Shown: positions 7,126-15,398, counted from the first letter of the stretch. The stretch: 40,557 nt of DNA from Gp6-AA40 sp046732795 (GCA_046732795.1 JBKPNV010000086.1:1-40557); one strand, 5' to 3'. Numbers and translations: made by a program. The notes: generated by a model not told the origin, from the letters alone.

Positions 7126-8474
7126 ACCAAATCGAGCTGCTCGGGCCCGGGTTCTGCGCAGCAGTACCATCCCTCTGTCATGTAAGGCGGGGTCAGACCC
7201 CGCACATGTGAGGTGCGCGCCGCTGCTCCTGTCGCCAGCGCCCAGATCCGATCGAACACATCGCTGCGAGACGAACGTGATGCTCCGGCGACGATCTGCA
7301 TGACTCCGCGCTGCAGTTCGTCGACGCGCGGATCGCGGTGGCGCCACGGGAATGTCAGCGACTGCGCGTCGAATGGTTCGACGTGGTCACGTATATCCGG
7401 CAGTTCCATCAGCTTCGATTCGGCCGTCACCAGCAGCCGTATCGCGAGTTGAATCGGCGCCACGGCCTCCGTCAGATGAAGACGGTCGATCTGCTCGAGT
7501 AAGTCGACGTAACCGTCAGGCGTCGTCCATGGTGTAAAAGGCACGAACGTCGGCGCGAGTGCGACGCCTGCACGCTTGCATGCATCGACCGCCTCGAGGA
7601 AATCGGCGCGCGTGTGTCCCTTTCGCAGCTTGAGCAAGACGTCATTGTCGACCGATTCCACCGCGCTCGTGATCATCAGGCATCCCGTGTCGCGCAGCAG
7701 ACCGAGCATCTCGACATGTCGAAGAATGTGTTCGATCTTGATTGTGACGTCGTAGGTCAAACCGGGGAACTCGCTCGCAACCGCACCGACCAGCCGACGC
7801 GCGTGGGTCGGTCCGTTCAGGAAGTCGGGATCGCCGAACGAGATGTGCTGCGCGCCCGCGGCGACCTGACTGCGCACATCGTCCATCACGACATCGAGCG
7901 GAATCGCACGGAAGGTGCCGCCATAGACCGGCACGATCGGACAGTGCCGGCACAGGTGCTTGCAGCCGCGCGTCGCTTCGGTGGCTCCTACGACGCGACG
8001 ACTGCCGTCGGGCATCTGCAACGAGGCGTAGCGCGCGAGAGGTGGGAGCGCCGCGCGATCAGGTTGGATGAAGCGAAGTCGCGATTGTGAATTCGGAGTT
8101 GGCAGTTGGGACGTGGTGAGCCGCACCAGATCAGCCTCCGCTTCCGGCCCGAGTACTGCCTCGACACCCTGTTCCCGCAGCCAGTTTGCGTTGAGAGGCG
8201 CGTACAAGCCGTATGCGACGAGCCGGGCTGATGGATTCACGCGACGGACGCGCGCAATCAGTGGCGCCGCCAGCCGTGTCGCGGTGTGCATCGGAAGGTA
8301 AAACGCGATGAGCCCGGCGTCCGCGATGCTCGGATCGTTCAGCGGCTCACGTGAAGTGTCCACACAGTGCACGTCCACTCCTTCACGCCGAAGCCAGGCG
8401 GCCGGGGACGCCAAACCGAAGGGCTGACGCCCGAGGTCATACGTAGAAATGAGCAGGACGCGCACGGTTCCCAT
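7122..8474 (-). CDS. Radical SAM protein with C-terminal CCAEP tail
   Basis: 450 residues. Residues 1-115 form a Rossmann-like region resembling the B12-binding fold of such enzymes, but without the DxHxxG cobalamin motif. A radical SAM domain follows with RGCKHLCRHC (Cys171, Cys175, Cys178), the GGE-like GDPDFLNG, and SAVESVDN. The tail reads GWYCCAEPGPEQLDLV, with Cys438 and Cys439 encoded by TGC TGC at 7158-7163. This matches the protein family catalogued as CUAEP/CCAEP-tail radical SAM (seleno)proteins, where some members carry selenocysteine at one of these positions; this copy has no in-frame TGA. The downstream ATP-grasp gene overlaps by 4 nt. Residues ~120-133 are encoded by a low-complexity repeat (8083-8110). 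Reaction unknown. Confidence 0.9.
   Translation of the reverse strand: MGTVRVLLISTYDLGRQPFGLASPAAWLRREGVDVHCVDTSREPLNDPSIADAGLIAFYLPMHTATRLAAPLIARVRRVNPSARLVAYGLYAPLNANWLREQGVEAVLGPEAEADLVRLTTSQLPTPNSQSRLRFIQPDRAALPPLARYASLQMPDGSRRVVGATEATRGCKHLCRHCPIVPVYGGTFRAIPLDVVMDDVRSQVAAGAQHISFGDPDFLNGPTHARRLVGAVASEFPGLTYDVTIKIEHILRHVEMLGLLRDTGCLMITSAVESVDNDVLLKLRKGHTRADFLEAVDACKRAGVALAPTFVPFTPWTTPDGYVDLLEQIDRLHLTEAVAPIQLAIRLLVTAESKLMELPDIRDHVEPFDAQSLTFPWRHRDPRVDELQRGVMQIVAGASRSSRSDVFDRIWALATGAAARTSHVRGLTPPYMTEGWYCCAEPGPEQLDLV
8083..8110. repeat. GGGAGTT-type repeat inside the radical SAM gene
   Basis: The plus strand contains GGAGTTGGCAGTTGGG with flanking GATTGTGAATTC, a variant of the repeats at 21756-21807 and 34307-34337. 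In frame it encodes SQLPTPNSQS in the linker between the N-terminal domain and the radical SAM domain. Confidence 0.65.
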
Positions 8475-8480
8475 TGTTCC

Positions 8481-8490
8481 ACGTTATCCT
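8481..8490. promoter_or_regulatory. Overlapping divergent TANNNT boxes
   Basis: On the minus strand TAACGT (8481-8486) ends 6 nt before the radical SAM ATG. On the plus strand TATCCT (8485-8490) ends 7 nt before the transporter ATG. The hexamers share 2 bases. With only 23 nt between the start codons there is almost no room for 5' leaders, so both transcripts are probably leaderless. Confidence 0.5.
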
Positions 8491-8497
8491 TCGGGTG

Positions 8498-9880
<1,383 letters not shown>

Positions 9881-9885
9881 GCATC

Positions 9886-10698
9886 GTGGCACTCGAGAAA
9901 TACAAAGAGAAGCGTGACTTCGACAGCACTCCCGAGCCCAAGGGAGACGAGCCGCGCAAGTCGCCGAGCGGCCGCACGCCGCGCTTTTTCTGCGTGCAGA
10001 AACATCTGGCCAGTCATCTTCATTACGACTTCCGTCTGGAGCATGATGGCGTGCTGCTGTCGTGGGCCGTTCCGAAAGGGCCTTCACTCGATCCCGCGAC
10101 CAAGCGCCTGGCGATGCACGTCGAAGATCACCCCTTCGATTACGGCGAGTTCGAAGGTGTCATCCCTTCCGGCTATGGTGCGGGCATCGTCATGCTCTGG
10201 GATGTTGGCACCTGGACACCACAGGTAGACGACGTGGATGCGGCGTTGGCGAAGGGTGATCTCAAGTTCACGCTGGACGGATACAAGCTGAAAGGATCCT
10301 GGGTGCTGGTCCGCACCAAGGGCGGCTATGCCAGTGGCGGGCAGGCCGGGCGATCGTGGCTGCTTATCAAGCACCGCGACGACTGGTCGTCTGGCGAGCT
10401 CGACATCGCCGAGTTCGCGCCGCTGAGCGTGAAAAGCGGAGGCGACTTCGCCGACATCCTGTCGCAGGACAACCCGGACATCTGGCGCTCGCATCGACCC
10501 GCACAAGGTGGCGAGACCGGAGCGATGTTCGACAAGATCATCGCGCAGGCCATGCAGATGCGCGCGTCCGGGACGCGGGACTCGGGATCGGGGGCTCGGG
10601 ACTCGGGACTCGGGACTCGAAAGCGACCCGCGAAAGCAAAGGCTGTCAAAACAAAGGCAGCAAAAACGAAAGCCACCAAGACCGCCAAACGGCGATAA
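9886..10698 (+). CDS. Stand-alone LigD-type 3'-phosphoesterase with basic tail
   Basis: 270 residues from GTG 9886, 5 nt after the transporter stop. Residues ~30-190 are the PE domain of bacterial NHEJ ligase D: FCVQKHLASHLHYDFRLEHDG contains the metal-site residues (His40, His46, Asp48, Arg50), followed by DHPFDYGEFEGVIPSGYGAG (His82). Such domains trim 3' ends of broken DNA to leave a 3'-OH. The ligase and polymerase domains of full LigD are absent, and no Ku gene is in the window. Residues ~227-243 come from a GGACTCG repeat. The final ~25 residues are almost only Lys, Ala and Thr, a histone H1-like tail that would bind DNA. Start codon moderately sure. Confidence 0.87.
   Translation: MALEKYKEKRDFDSTPEPKGDEPRKSPSGRTPRFFCVQKHLASHLHYDFRLEHDGVLLSWAVPKGPSLDPATKRLAMHVEDHPFDYGEFEGVIPSGYGAGIVMLWDVGTWTPQVDDVDAALAKGDLKFTLDGYKLKGSWVLVRTKGGYASGGQAGRSWLLIKHRDDWSSGELDIAEFAPLSVKSGGDFADILSQDNPDIWRSHRPAQGGETGAMFDKIIAQAMQMRASGTRDSGSGARDSGLGTRKRPAKAKAVKTKAAKTKATKTAKRR
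10570..10620. repeat. GGACTCG direct repeat within the phosphoesterase gene
   Basis: About five to six imperfect units of GGGACTC / GGGCTC in tandem. They are translated in frame as Gly/Thr/Arg/Asp/Ser-rich sequence (GTRDSGSGARDSGLGTR) linking the PE domain to the Lys-rich tail. Confidence 0.75.
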
Positions 10699-10707
10699 TC
10701 TGCAGCC

Positions 10708-12666
10708 ATGCGAATGGCCTTCATCGTCCTCGCGTTCACGCTCCTCGTGTCGTTGCCGTCGGCGCAAACGCCCGACTCCGGTCGAACGACGTTCGTGAAC
10801 CGGTGCGCCGGTTGTCACGGGACGGACGGAAACGGCGGCGAGCTCGGACCCGCCATCGCAACGCGGGTGCCGACCCTGTCCGATCAGGATCTGTCGAACC
10901 TGTTGCGCGAAGGAAAACCGACGCTCGGGATGCCGGCGTTTGCGGCGCTGACTGCGGAGGAATCGAGCGGCCTGATTCGATACCTGCGGACGATCAAGCC
11001 GCGCACCGGCTTCACGCCCACGCGCACCACGCTCAAGGTCGATGGTGGCCGAACGATCGAAGGCCTCGTCTTCAATCAAAGTCTGAGCGACATGCAGCTC
11101 CTCGACTCCGACGGACAGCTTCGCATGTTTCGCCGCGGAACGTCCGGACACCGGCAAGTCACATCGCAATCGGATTGGCCAAGCTACAACGGCGGCCCGA
11201 ACGGCAGCCGCTACAGTCAACTCGCGCAGATCAATCGAAGCAATGTCGGCAGGCTGGCACCGAAGTGGATCTACAGCCTCAACAGCGCGCGGCTCCAGGT
11301 CACTCCGGTTGTCGTCGGCGGCGTGATGTACGTGACGAGCGCGAACGAGTGTTACGCGCTCGACGCCGGCAGCGGCCGCGAAATCTGGCACTATGAGCGT
11401 CCGCGAACGAAGGGCCTCATCGGCAACGCCGCCGGAGGTGTCAATCGCGGCGTCGGTGTCGCCGGCGACCGGGTGTTCATGGTTACCGACCATGCGCACA
11501 TCATCGCGCTCAACCGGCACACTGGATCACTCTTGTGGGAAACCGAAATGGCCGATTGGCGCCAGAACTACAACGCCACCGGCGCTCCGCTTCCCGTGGG
11601 CGATCTGGTCGTCACCGGCACATCGGGTGGCGATGAAGGGGTGCGCGGATTCGTAGCCGCCTTCGATCAGGCCACGGGCAAGGAAGTGTGGCGGTTCTGG
11701 ACCGTGCCGGCTCCTGGTGAGCCAGGCTCTGAAACGTGGCAGGGCAAGGGAATCACGCATCCCGGCGGCACGACGTGGATGACCGGCGCCTACGATCCGC
11801 AACTGGACATCGTCTACTGGCCGGTCGGCAATCCCGGCCCCGATCTCATTGGCGACGACCGCCTCGGCGACAACCTCTACACCGACTCGGTCGTGGCACT
11901 CGATGCCAAAACCGGCGCTCTGAAGTGGCACTTCCAGTTCACGCCGCACGACGTGTGGGATTACGACGCGGAGGAGCCGCTCGCGCTTGTGGATGCGACC
12001 TGGCAGGGCCAAGCTCGCAAACTACTCGTGCAGGCAAACCGAAACGGATTCTTCTACGTGCTGGATCGTGCCAGCGGTGCGTTCCTGTTTGGGACGCAGT
12101 ATGTGAAGAACGTGACGTGGGCCACGGGACTCGACAGCCGCGGACGTCCTGTGAAGGTGCCCGACATGGATCCGTCACTCGAAGGAAAACGCGTCTGCCC
12201 TTCTCTCGACGGCGCCTCGAACTGGTACTCCGCCTCGTTCAATCCGATGACGGGCCTCTACTACGTTCAGACCAACGACAAGTGCGGTGTGTTTACCCGC
12301 ACGCCGATGGAATGGGAGGCGGGCAAAGGTTTCATGGGCGGATCGTTTGGACAGGCGCCGAACGAGCCGGCGCAGCGAGTGCTGCGTGCGATCGACATTC
12401 ACACCGGCAAGGCGGTATGGGAGCTTCCGCAATCAGGCGCGGTCAACTCATGGGGCGGCGTGCTCTCCACCGGCGGTGGAACGGTCTTCTTCGGTGAGGA
12501 CAGTGGGGCGTTGATGGCCGCCGATGCCACGAACGGAAAGCCGTTGTGGAGTTTTCAGACGAGTCAACTCTGGAAGGCCTCACCGATGACGTATATGTTC
12601 GACAACAAACAGTACGTCGCCATCGCTTCGGGGCCCAACATCATCGCGTTCGCGCTGCCGGACTAA
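10708..12666 (+). CDS. PQQ-dependent dehydrogenase with N-terminal cytochrome c domain
   Basis: 652 residues, exported by a signal peptide (cut near Ala-19). A class I cytochrome c domain has Cys33-x-x-Cys36-His37 (CAGCH) with Met ligand candidates at 75 (GMPAF). A small beta domain (TLKVDGGRTIEGLV, ~107-142) resembles one seen in other acidobacterial haem proteins. Then comes an eight-bladed PQQ propeller (155-652). Metal and cofactor residues are recognisable: Glu310 (GGDEGVRG), Asn375 (VGNPGPD) and Asp418 in TPHDVWDYDAEEP. Asp420, two residues after the catalytic Asp, is the mark of lanthanide-dependent (XoxF-like) enzymes; calcium enzymes usually have Ala. The adjacent-Cys disulfide of classical methanol dehydrogenases is absent. 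Most quinohaemoproteins carry haem at the C-terminus, so this order is unusual. The alcohol substrate is unknown. Confidence 0.9.
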   Translation: MRMAFIVLAFTLLVSLPSAQTPDSGRTTFVNRCAGCHGTDGNGGELGPAIATRVPTLSDQDLSNLLREGKPTLGMPAFAALTAEESSGLIRYLRTIKPRTGFTPTRTTLKVDGGRTIEGLVFNQSLSDMQLLDSDGQLRMFRRGTSGHRQVTSQSDWPSYNGGPNGSRYSQLAQINRSNVGRLAPKWIYSLNSARLQVTPVVVGGVMYVTSANECYALDAGSGREIWHYERPRTKGLIGNAAGGVNRGVGVAGDRVFMVTDHAHIIALNRHTGSLLWETEMADWRQNYNATGAPLPVGDLVVTGTSGGDEGVRGFVAAFDQATGKEVWRFWTVPAPGEPGSETWQGKGITHPGGTTWMTGAYDPQLDIVYWPVGNPGPDLIGDDRLGDNLYTDSVVALDAKTGALKWHFQFTPHDVWDYDAEEPLALVDATWQGQARKLLVQANRNGFFYVLDRASGAFLFGTQYVKNVTWATGLDSRGRPVKVPDMDPSLEGKRVCPSLDGASNWYSASFNPMTGLYYVQTNDKCGVFTRTPMEWEAGKGFMGGSFGQAPNEPAQRVLRAIDIHTGKAVWELPQSGAVNSWGGVLSTGGGTVFFGEDSGALMAADATNGKPLWSFQTSQLWKASPMTYMFDNKQYVAIASGPNIIAFALPD

Positions 12667-12673
12667 CGGAAGA

Positions 12674-12723
12674 GACACCGGGTGTGATTTCCGTCGTGCG
12701 CCTGCGAAATCACACCCGGTGTC
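12674..12723. repeat. Palindromic element, copy 2 (convergent junction)
   Basis: Perfect 18-bp arms GACACCGGGTGTGATTTC (12674-12691) and GAAATCACACCCGGTGTC (12706-12723) with a 14-nt loop. It starts 7 nt after the PQQ dehydrogenase stop and ends 8 nt before the stop of the convergent yvcK. The best-preserved copy of the four. Confidence 0.9.
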
Positions 12724-12731
12724 CGTGGCCG

Positions 12732-13736
12732 TCAAACACGCTGGACGCGCTGAGCGGCTGCTGCGTTTTCCTGCAGCAGTCTTCCACTCAACACGGACCA
12801 CACAGCAAACGAGAGCCGGCGGCGATCGTGTCGAGCGATGTCGGTGTTCCAGAACGGCCCGACAACTGTCTCGATTGACGGATCCAGATCACCGAGCTCC
12901 AGGGGCAGCTTGCGTTCGGCGGCGTATCTGGCCAGCGTCTCTGCCGAAGGCCTGCTGGTGTTGGCGATGACTACGTCAACGGGACGACCGATGGTGCGCG
13001 ACACCCACGCTGCCGCATCGGCGGCCGTGAAGCGATCCATGCCACTCCCCTCAGAAAGCAGGTTGGAGATCAGAATGATCGGGCCGTGCATCTCGGCCAA
13101 CGCCTCCTTCACCCCGCGCACGAGCAGCGGAGGCATGAGGCTGGTGAAGAAGCTGCCGGGCCCGATGATCACCGCGTCGAAGGAGCGAATCGCGTCCGCG
13201 ACAACCGGATGAATGGACACCGCAGGCTCGAGCCAGATCCGGCCGACTTCGTGACCTCGCGCCTGGCCGGCGTCGACTTCGACTTCACCGCGGGTGATCG
13301 TTCCGTCCGCGTACTCGGCGCAGATGGAGGCGAGTTCGACGGTCACGGGAAAGACCTTTCCGCGGCACCCGAGCAGGCGACGGAGTCCGTCCACCGCCGC
13401 AAGGAAATCGCCGCAGTACGTCTCCATCATCGACAGCAGGAGGTTTCCGCCTGTGTGTCCGGCCAGTCGAGCGTGCTGCTCCAGCATCGGCAGGCGTGAC
13501 AGCAACACGCTGCGCGCTTCCCGTTCGTTTCTCGCCAGCGCGAGGGCGCACTTGAGCACATCACCAGGAGGTAACACGCCCAGCTCGTCACGCAGCTGTC
13601 CCGAGCTGCCACCGCTGTCGAACATCGTGACAATGGCGCTCAGACGGAGCCAGGGATTGCCCTTGAGTCCCCCGATTAGACTCGGCAAACCGGTGCCGCC
13701 CCCCACACAACCGATGTTCAGCTCGCGCAAGTGCAT
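12732..13736 (-). CDS. yvcK: YvcK/CofD-like UDP-GlcNAc-binding protein
   Basis: 334 residues of the YvcK (gluconeogenesis factor) family, related to CofD 2-phospholactate transferase. It begins NIGCVGGGTGLPSLIGGLK, with the family signature TMFDSGGSSGQLRDELGVLPPGDVLKCALAL near 40-70, then HTGGNLLL, AVIIGPGSFFTSLMP and ISNLLSEG. YvcK of Gram-positive bacteria binds UDP-GlcNAc and links carbon flow to cell-wall synthesis. The usual neighbours rapZ and whiA are absent. ATG 13736 is the start; an open frame continues upstream to 14567, but only as the antisense of the next gene. TACAAT ends 7 nt before the ATG and no SD is present, suggesting a leaderless transcript. Confidence 0.9.
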   Translation of the reverse strand: MHLRELNIGCVGGGTGLPSLIGGLKGNPWLRLSAIVTMFDSGGSSGQLRDELGVLPPGDVLKCALALARNEREARSVLLSRLPMLEQHARLAGHTGGNLLLSMMETYCGDFLAAVDGLRRLLGCRGKVFPVTVELASICAEYADGTITRGEVEVDAGQARGHEVGRIWLEPAVSIHPVVADAIRSFDAVIIGPGSFFTSLMPPLLVRGVKEALAEMHGPIILISNLLSEGSGMDRFTAADAAAWVSRTIGRPVDVVIANTSRPSAETLARYAAERKLPLELGDLDPSIETVVGPFWNTDIARHDRRRLSFAVWSVLSGRLLQENAAAAQRVQRV

Positions 13737-13743
13737 GGACGAT

Positions 13744-13749
13744 ATTGTA
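13744..13749 (-). promoter_or_regulatory. TACAAT, candidate -10 for yvcK
   Basis: TACAAT (5 of 6 matches to TATAAT) on the minus strand ends 7 nt before the ATG at 13736. No SD site. Fits transcription starting at the start codon. Confidence 0.5.
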
Positions 13750-13785
13750 CGGTCGGCTCTGCCGAACCTGAGCCATGAAGCCGCC

Positions 13786-13813
13786 GAAGACGGGAGACAG
13801 GAGACCGAAGACC
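13786..13813. repeat. GGAGAC/GAAGACC direct-repeat word
   Basis: Imperfect repeats of GGGAGACAGGAGACCGAAGACC just upstream of the -10 box of the following gene. Similar in style to the other purine-rich words in this window. Confidence 0.45.
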
Positions 13814-13814
13814 G

Positions 13815-13820
13815 TAGAAT
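13815..13820 (+). promoter_or_regulatory. TAGAAT, candidate -10 for the gene at 13827
   Basis: TAGAAT ends 6 nt before ATG 13827, with no SD at normal spacing. The identical hexamer and spacing occur before the gene starting at 39113 on the minus strand. Confidence 0.5.
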
Positions 13821-13826
13821 GGCACT

Positions 13827-14534
13827 ATGACTCCTACCTGGAAGACCGCAGCGGATTCGCTCGTGAATGACCTGCGAAACGTCTTCGGCGACCGGCTTGT
13901 CGCCGTGATCGCGTATGGACCGAGGGTCGAGGGGTCGGCCAGCGATCCGCTGACGTGCCTGGCGCTCGTAACGACCTTGTCCGCGGAAGATCTGCAGGGG
14001 TGCGCGAAATTCTCCCGCAGCTGGAGCCGAGCGCAGGTGGCCACTCCGCTCGTCATGCCTTCGCAGGAGTTCATGCGCTCGCTCGACACGTTCCCGCTCG
14101 AGTACGGCGAAATCATCCGCGCGCACGAGCTGGTGTACGGTGACAATCCGTTTACGTCCGCGGCCATCGCGCCGGACGATCTTCGGCGCGCGTGCGAGCT
14201 GCAGGCCAAGAGCCATCTCGTTCATCTCAGGGAGGCGTTCATCGAGTCTGGCGGCCGCCCGCGCGACGTTGCCGACCTGGTAACGACTTCGGCGCCGGCT
14301 TTCACGCTTCTCCTTCGGAACGTTGCCCGATTGAATAGCGTCTCTACTAGTGACAGAAGCGAGGTGACGCGCGCTGGTGCGCGCGCAGTGGGCATCCCCG
14401 AGGAGCTGGTTGCCGACATGCTGAACATCGAGCGTCAACCGGGCATTGCCGCGACCGACCCATCCCGTCTCTTCCCTGAATACCTGGCCGCAGTCGAACA
14501 GCTCGCGCGAGCTGTCGACACATGGCGCGTATAG
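13827..14534 (+). CDS. Degenerate nucleotidyltransferase-fold protein
   Basis: 235 residues. The N-terminus (LVNDLRNVFGDRLVAVIAYGPRVEGSASDPLTCLALV) has the outline of a polymerase-beta-type nucleotidyltransferase. The usual Gly-Ser is Gly-Pro, and the catalytic Asp-x-Asp is not intact (SDPLTCLAL). It also has EYGEIIRAHELVYGDNPF and a helical C-terminal half (LRRACELQAKSHLVHLREAF). It is probably catalytically dead or uses different residues; the cellular role is unknown. It is divergent from yvcK across 90 bp. Its last 13 nt overlap the TPM gene if that starts at 14522, so the two may be cotranscribed and coupled. Confidence 0.7.
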   Translation: MTPTWKTAADSLVNDLRNVFGDRLVAVIAYGPRVEGSASDPLTCLALVTTLSAEDLQGCAKFSRSWSRAQVATPLVMPSQEFMRSLDTFPLEYGEIIRAHELVYGDNPFTSAAIAPDDLRRACELQAKSHLVHLREAFIESGGRPRDVADLVTTSAPAFTLLLRNVARLNSVSTSDRSEVTRAGARAVGIPEELVADMLNIERQPGIAATDPSRLFPEYLAAVEQLARAVDTWRV

Positions 14535-15376
14535 ACATGTCACGTAATCTCCGTCGGCAGCTCCCACCCGTGGGAGCTGCGATGATCATTGCCGTGGTCG
14601 TGGCGTACGTGATGGCGGTCGCACCCGTGCAGGCGCAGTCGCCCCCGCCCGAGCTGACGCAGCCGGTCAACGACTTCGCCCACGTCATCGACGATGCCAG
14701 CGCGCGAGAGATGGAGTCTCTGATCAGGTCGCTGCAACAGGCGACCGGAGACGTCGTCGTCGTGGCGACGGTCGACACGATCGCACCCTACGCGAACATC
14801 GACGAGTACGCCGTGAAGATGTTCGAGAACCACGGCCGCGGGATCGGCGAGCGCGGTCGCGACAACGGGCTCCTGATCGTGATGGCGATCAAGGATCGGA
14901 TGGTGCGCGTCGAAGTTGGCTACGAACTCGAGGCATTCATCACCGACGGGTTCGCCGGAGAGACGCGCCGCGACGTCATGGCGCCCTCGTTCAGGCGAGG
15001 TGAATATGGCGAAGGGCTGCTCGCGGGTACGCAGCGCATCGTCAGCCGTATCGCTGAGGGACGCAACGTCACGCTGCAGGGCGTTCGCCCACTGGAGCGG
15101 CGTCCCGTGAGGCAGACAGGTTCAGGCGGCAGCCACATCGTGGCGCTCATCGTGCTGTTCCTGATCATCAACCTCATTGCGGGGCGGATGCGCGGACGAC
15201 GGCGCTTCCGCGGAGGCTGGGGCGGCGGCGGCGGCTGGTCGAGTGGCGTTGGCCCGTTCGGTGGCGGGTTCGGAGGAGGCTTCGGTCGCGGCGGAGGCTT
15301 TGGTGGCGGATTTGGCGGTTTCGGTGGCTTCGGTGGCGGTCGCAGCGGCGGAGGCGGCAGCGGCGGTTCCTGGTAA
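14522..15376 (+). CDS. TPM-domain (YgcG-type) exported membrane protein with Gly-rich tail
   Basis: 284 residues. A signal peptide or anchor ends at VQAQ (~39). A TPM domain follows (~47-165): VNDFAHVIDDASAREMESL, DVVVVATVDTIAPY, RGIGERGRDNGLLIVMAIKDRMVRVEVGYELE, ITDGFAGE. A transmembrane helix (~203-220) precedes a tail made almost entirely of Gly with Phe, Arg and Ser. TPM proteins are implicated in membrane-protein turnover and some show phosphatase activity. The lemA gene follows 22 nt downstream, a pairing seen in many bacteria. Starts at 14522, 14537 and 14582 are all in frame. A perfect stem-loop (14557-14580) sits between the second and third, so the true start is uncertain. Confidence 0.85.
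   Translation: MARIDMSRNLRRQLPPVGAAMIIAVVVAYVMAVAPVQAQSPPPELTQPVNDFAHVIDDASAREMESLIRSLQQATGDVVVVATVDTIAPYANIDEYAVKMFENHGRGIGERGRDNGLLIVMAIKDRMVRVEVGYELEAFITDGFAGETRRDVMAPSFRRGEYGEGLLAGTQRIVSRIAEGRNVTLQGVRPLERRPVRQTGSGGSHIVALIVLFLIINLIAGRMRGRRRFRGGWGGGGGWSSGVGPFGGGFGGGFGRGGGFGGGFGGFGGFGGGRSGGGGSGGSW
14557..14580. repeat. Perfect stem-loop in the 5' coding region of the TPM gene
   Basis: GCAGCTCCCA (14557-14566) and TGGGAGCTGC (14571-14580) form a 10-bp perfect stem with a CCCG loop. It lies in the N-terminal coding region (encoding RQLPPVGAA) and directly precedes an in-frame ATG at 14582. It could hinder or tune translation, or be a small dispersed repeat. Confidence 0.7.
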
Positions 15377-15398
15377 ATCATTGAGGAGGAGTTCTGCA

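Noticed and set aside
7152..7166. Selenocysteine codon in the CCAEP tail
   Set aside because: Both Cys positions are TGC. The only TGA is the normal stop at 7122-7124, so this copy is not a selenoprotein.
7126..7347. Upstream extension of the ATP-grasp frame
   Set aside because: It lies inside the radical SAM gene and is Arg/Ser-rich. The 4-nt coupled GTG at 7125 begins the recognisable Rossmann domain.
10084..11520. 478-codon minus-strand open frame
   Set aside because: It runs antisense to the phosphoesterase and PQQ dehydrogenase genes, both with clear catalytic motifs. Its composition is typical of antisense GC-rich codons.
13737..14567. Long minus-strand frame extending upstream of yvcK
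   Set aside because: It is continuous with yvcK but antisense to the nucleotidyltransferase-like and TPM genes, and it has no family motif. The yvcK family start at 13736 accounts for the gene.
15217..15376. Gly-rich repeats in the TPM gene as a separate repeat element
   Set aside because: They are explained by the Gly-rich C-terminal tail usual for this protein family.
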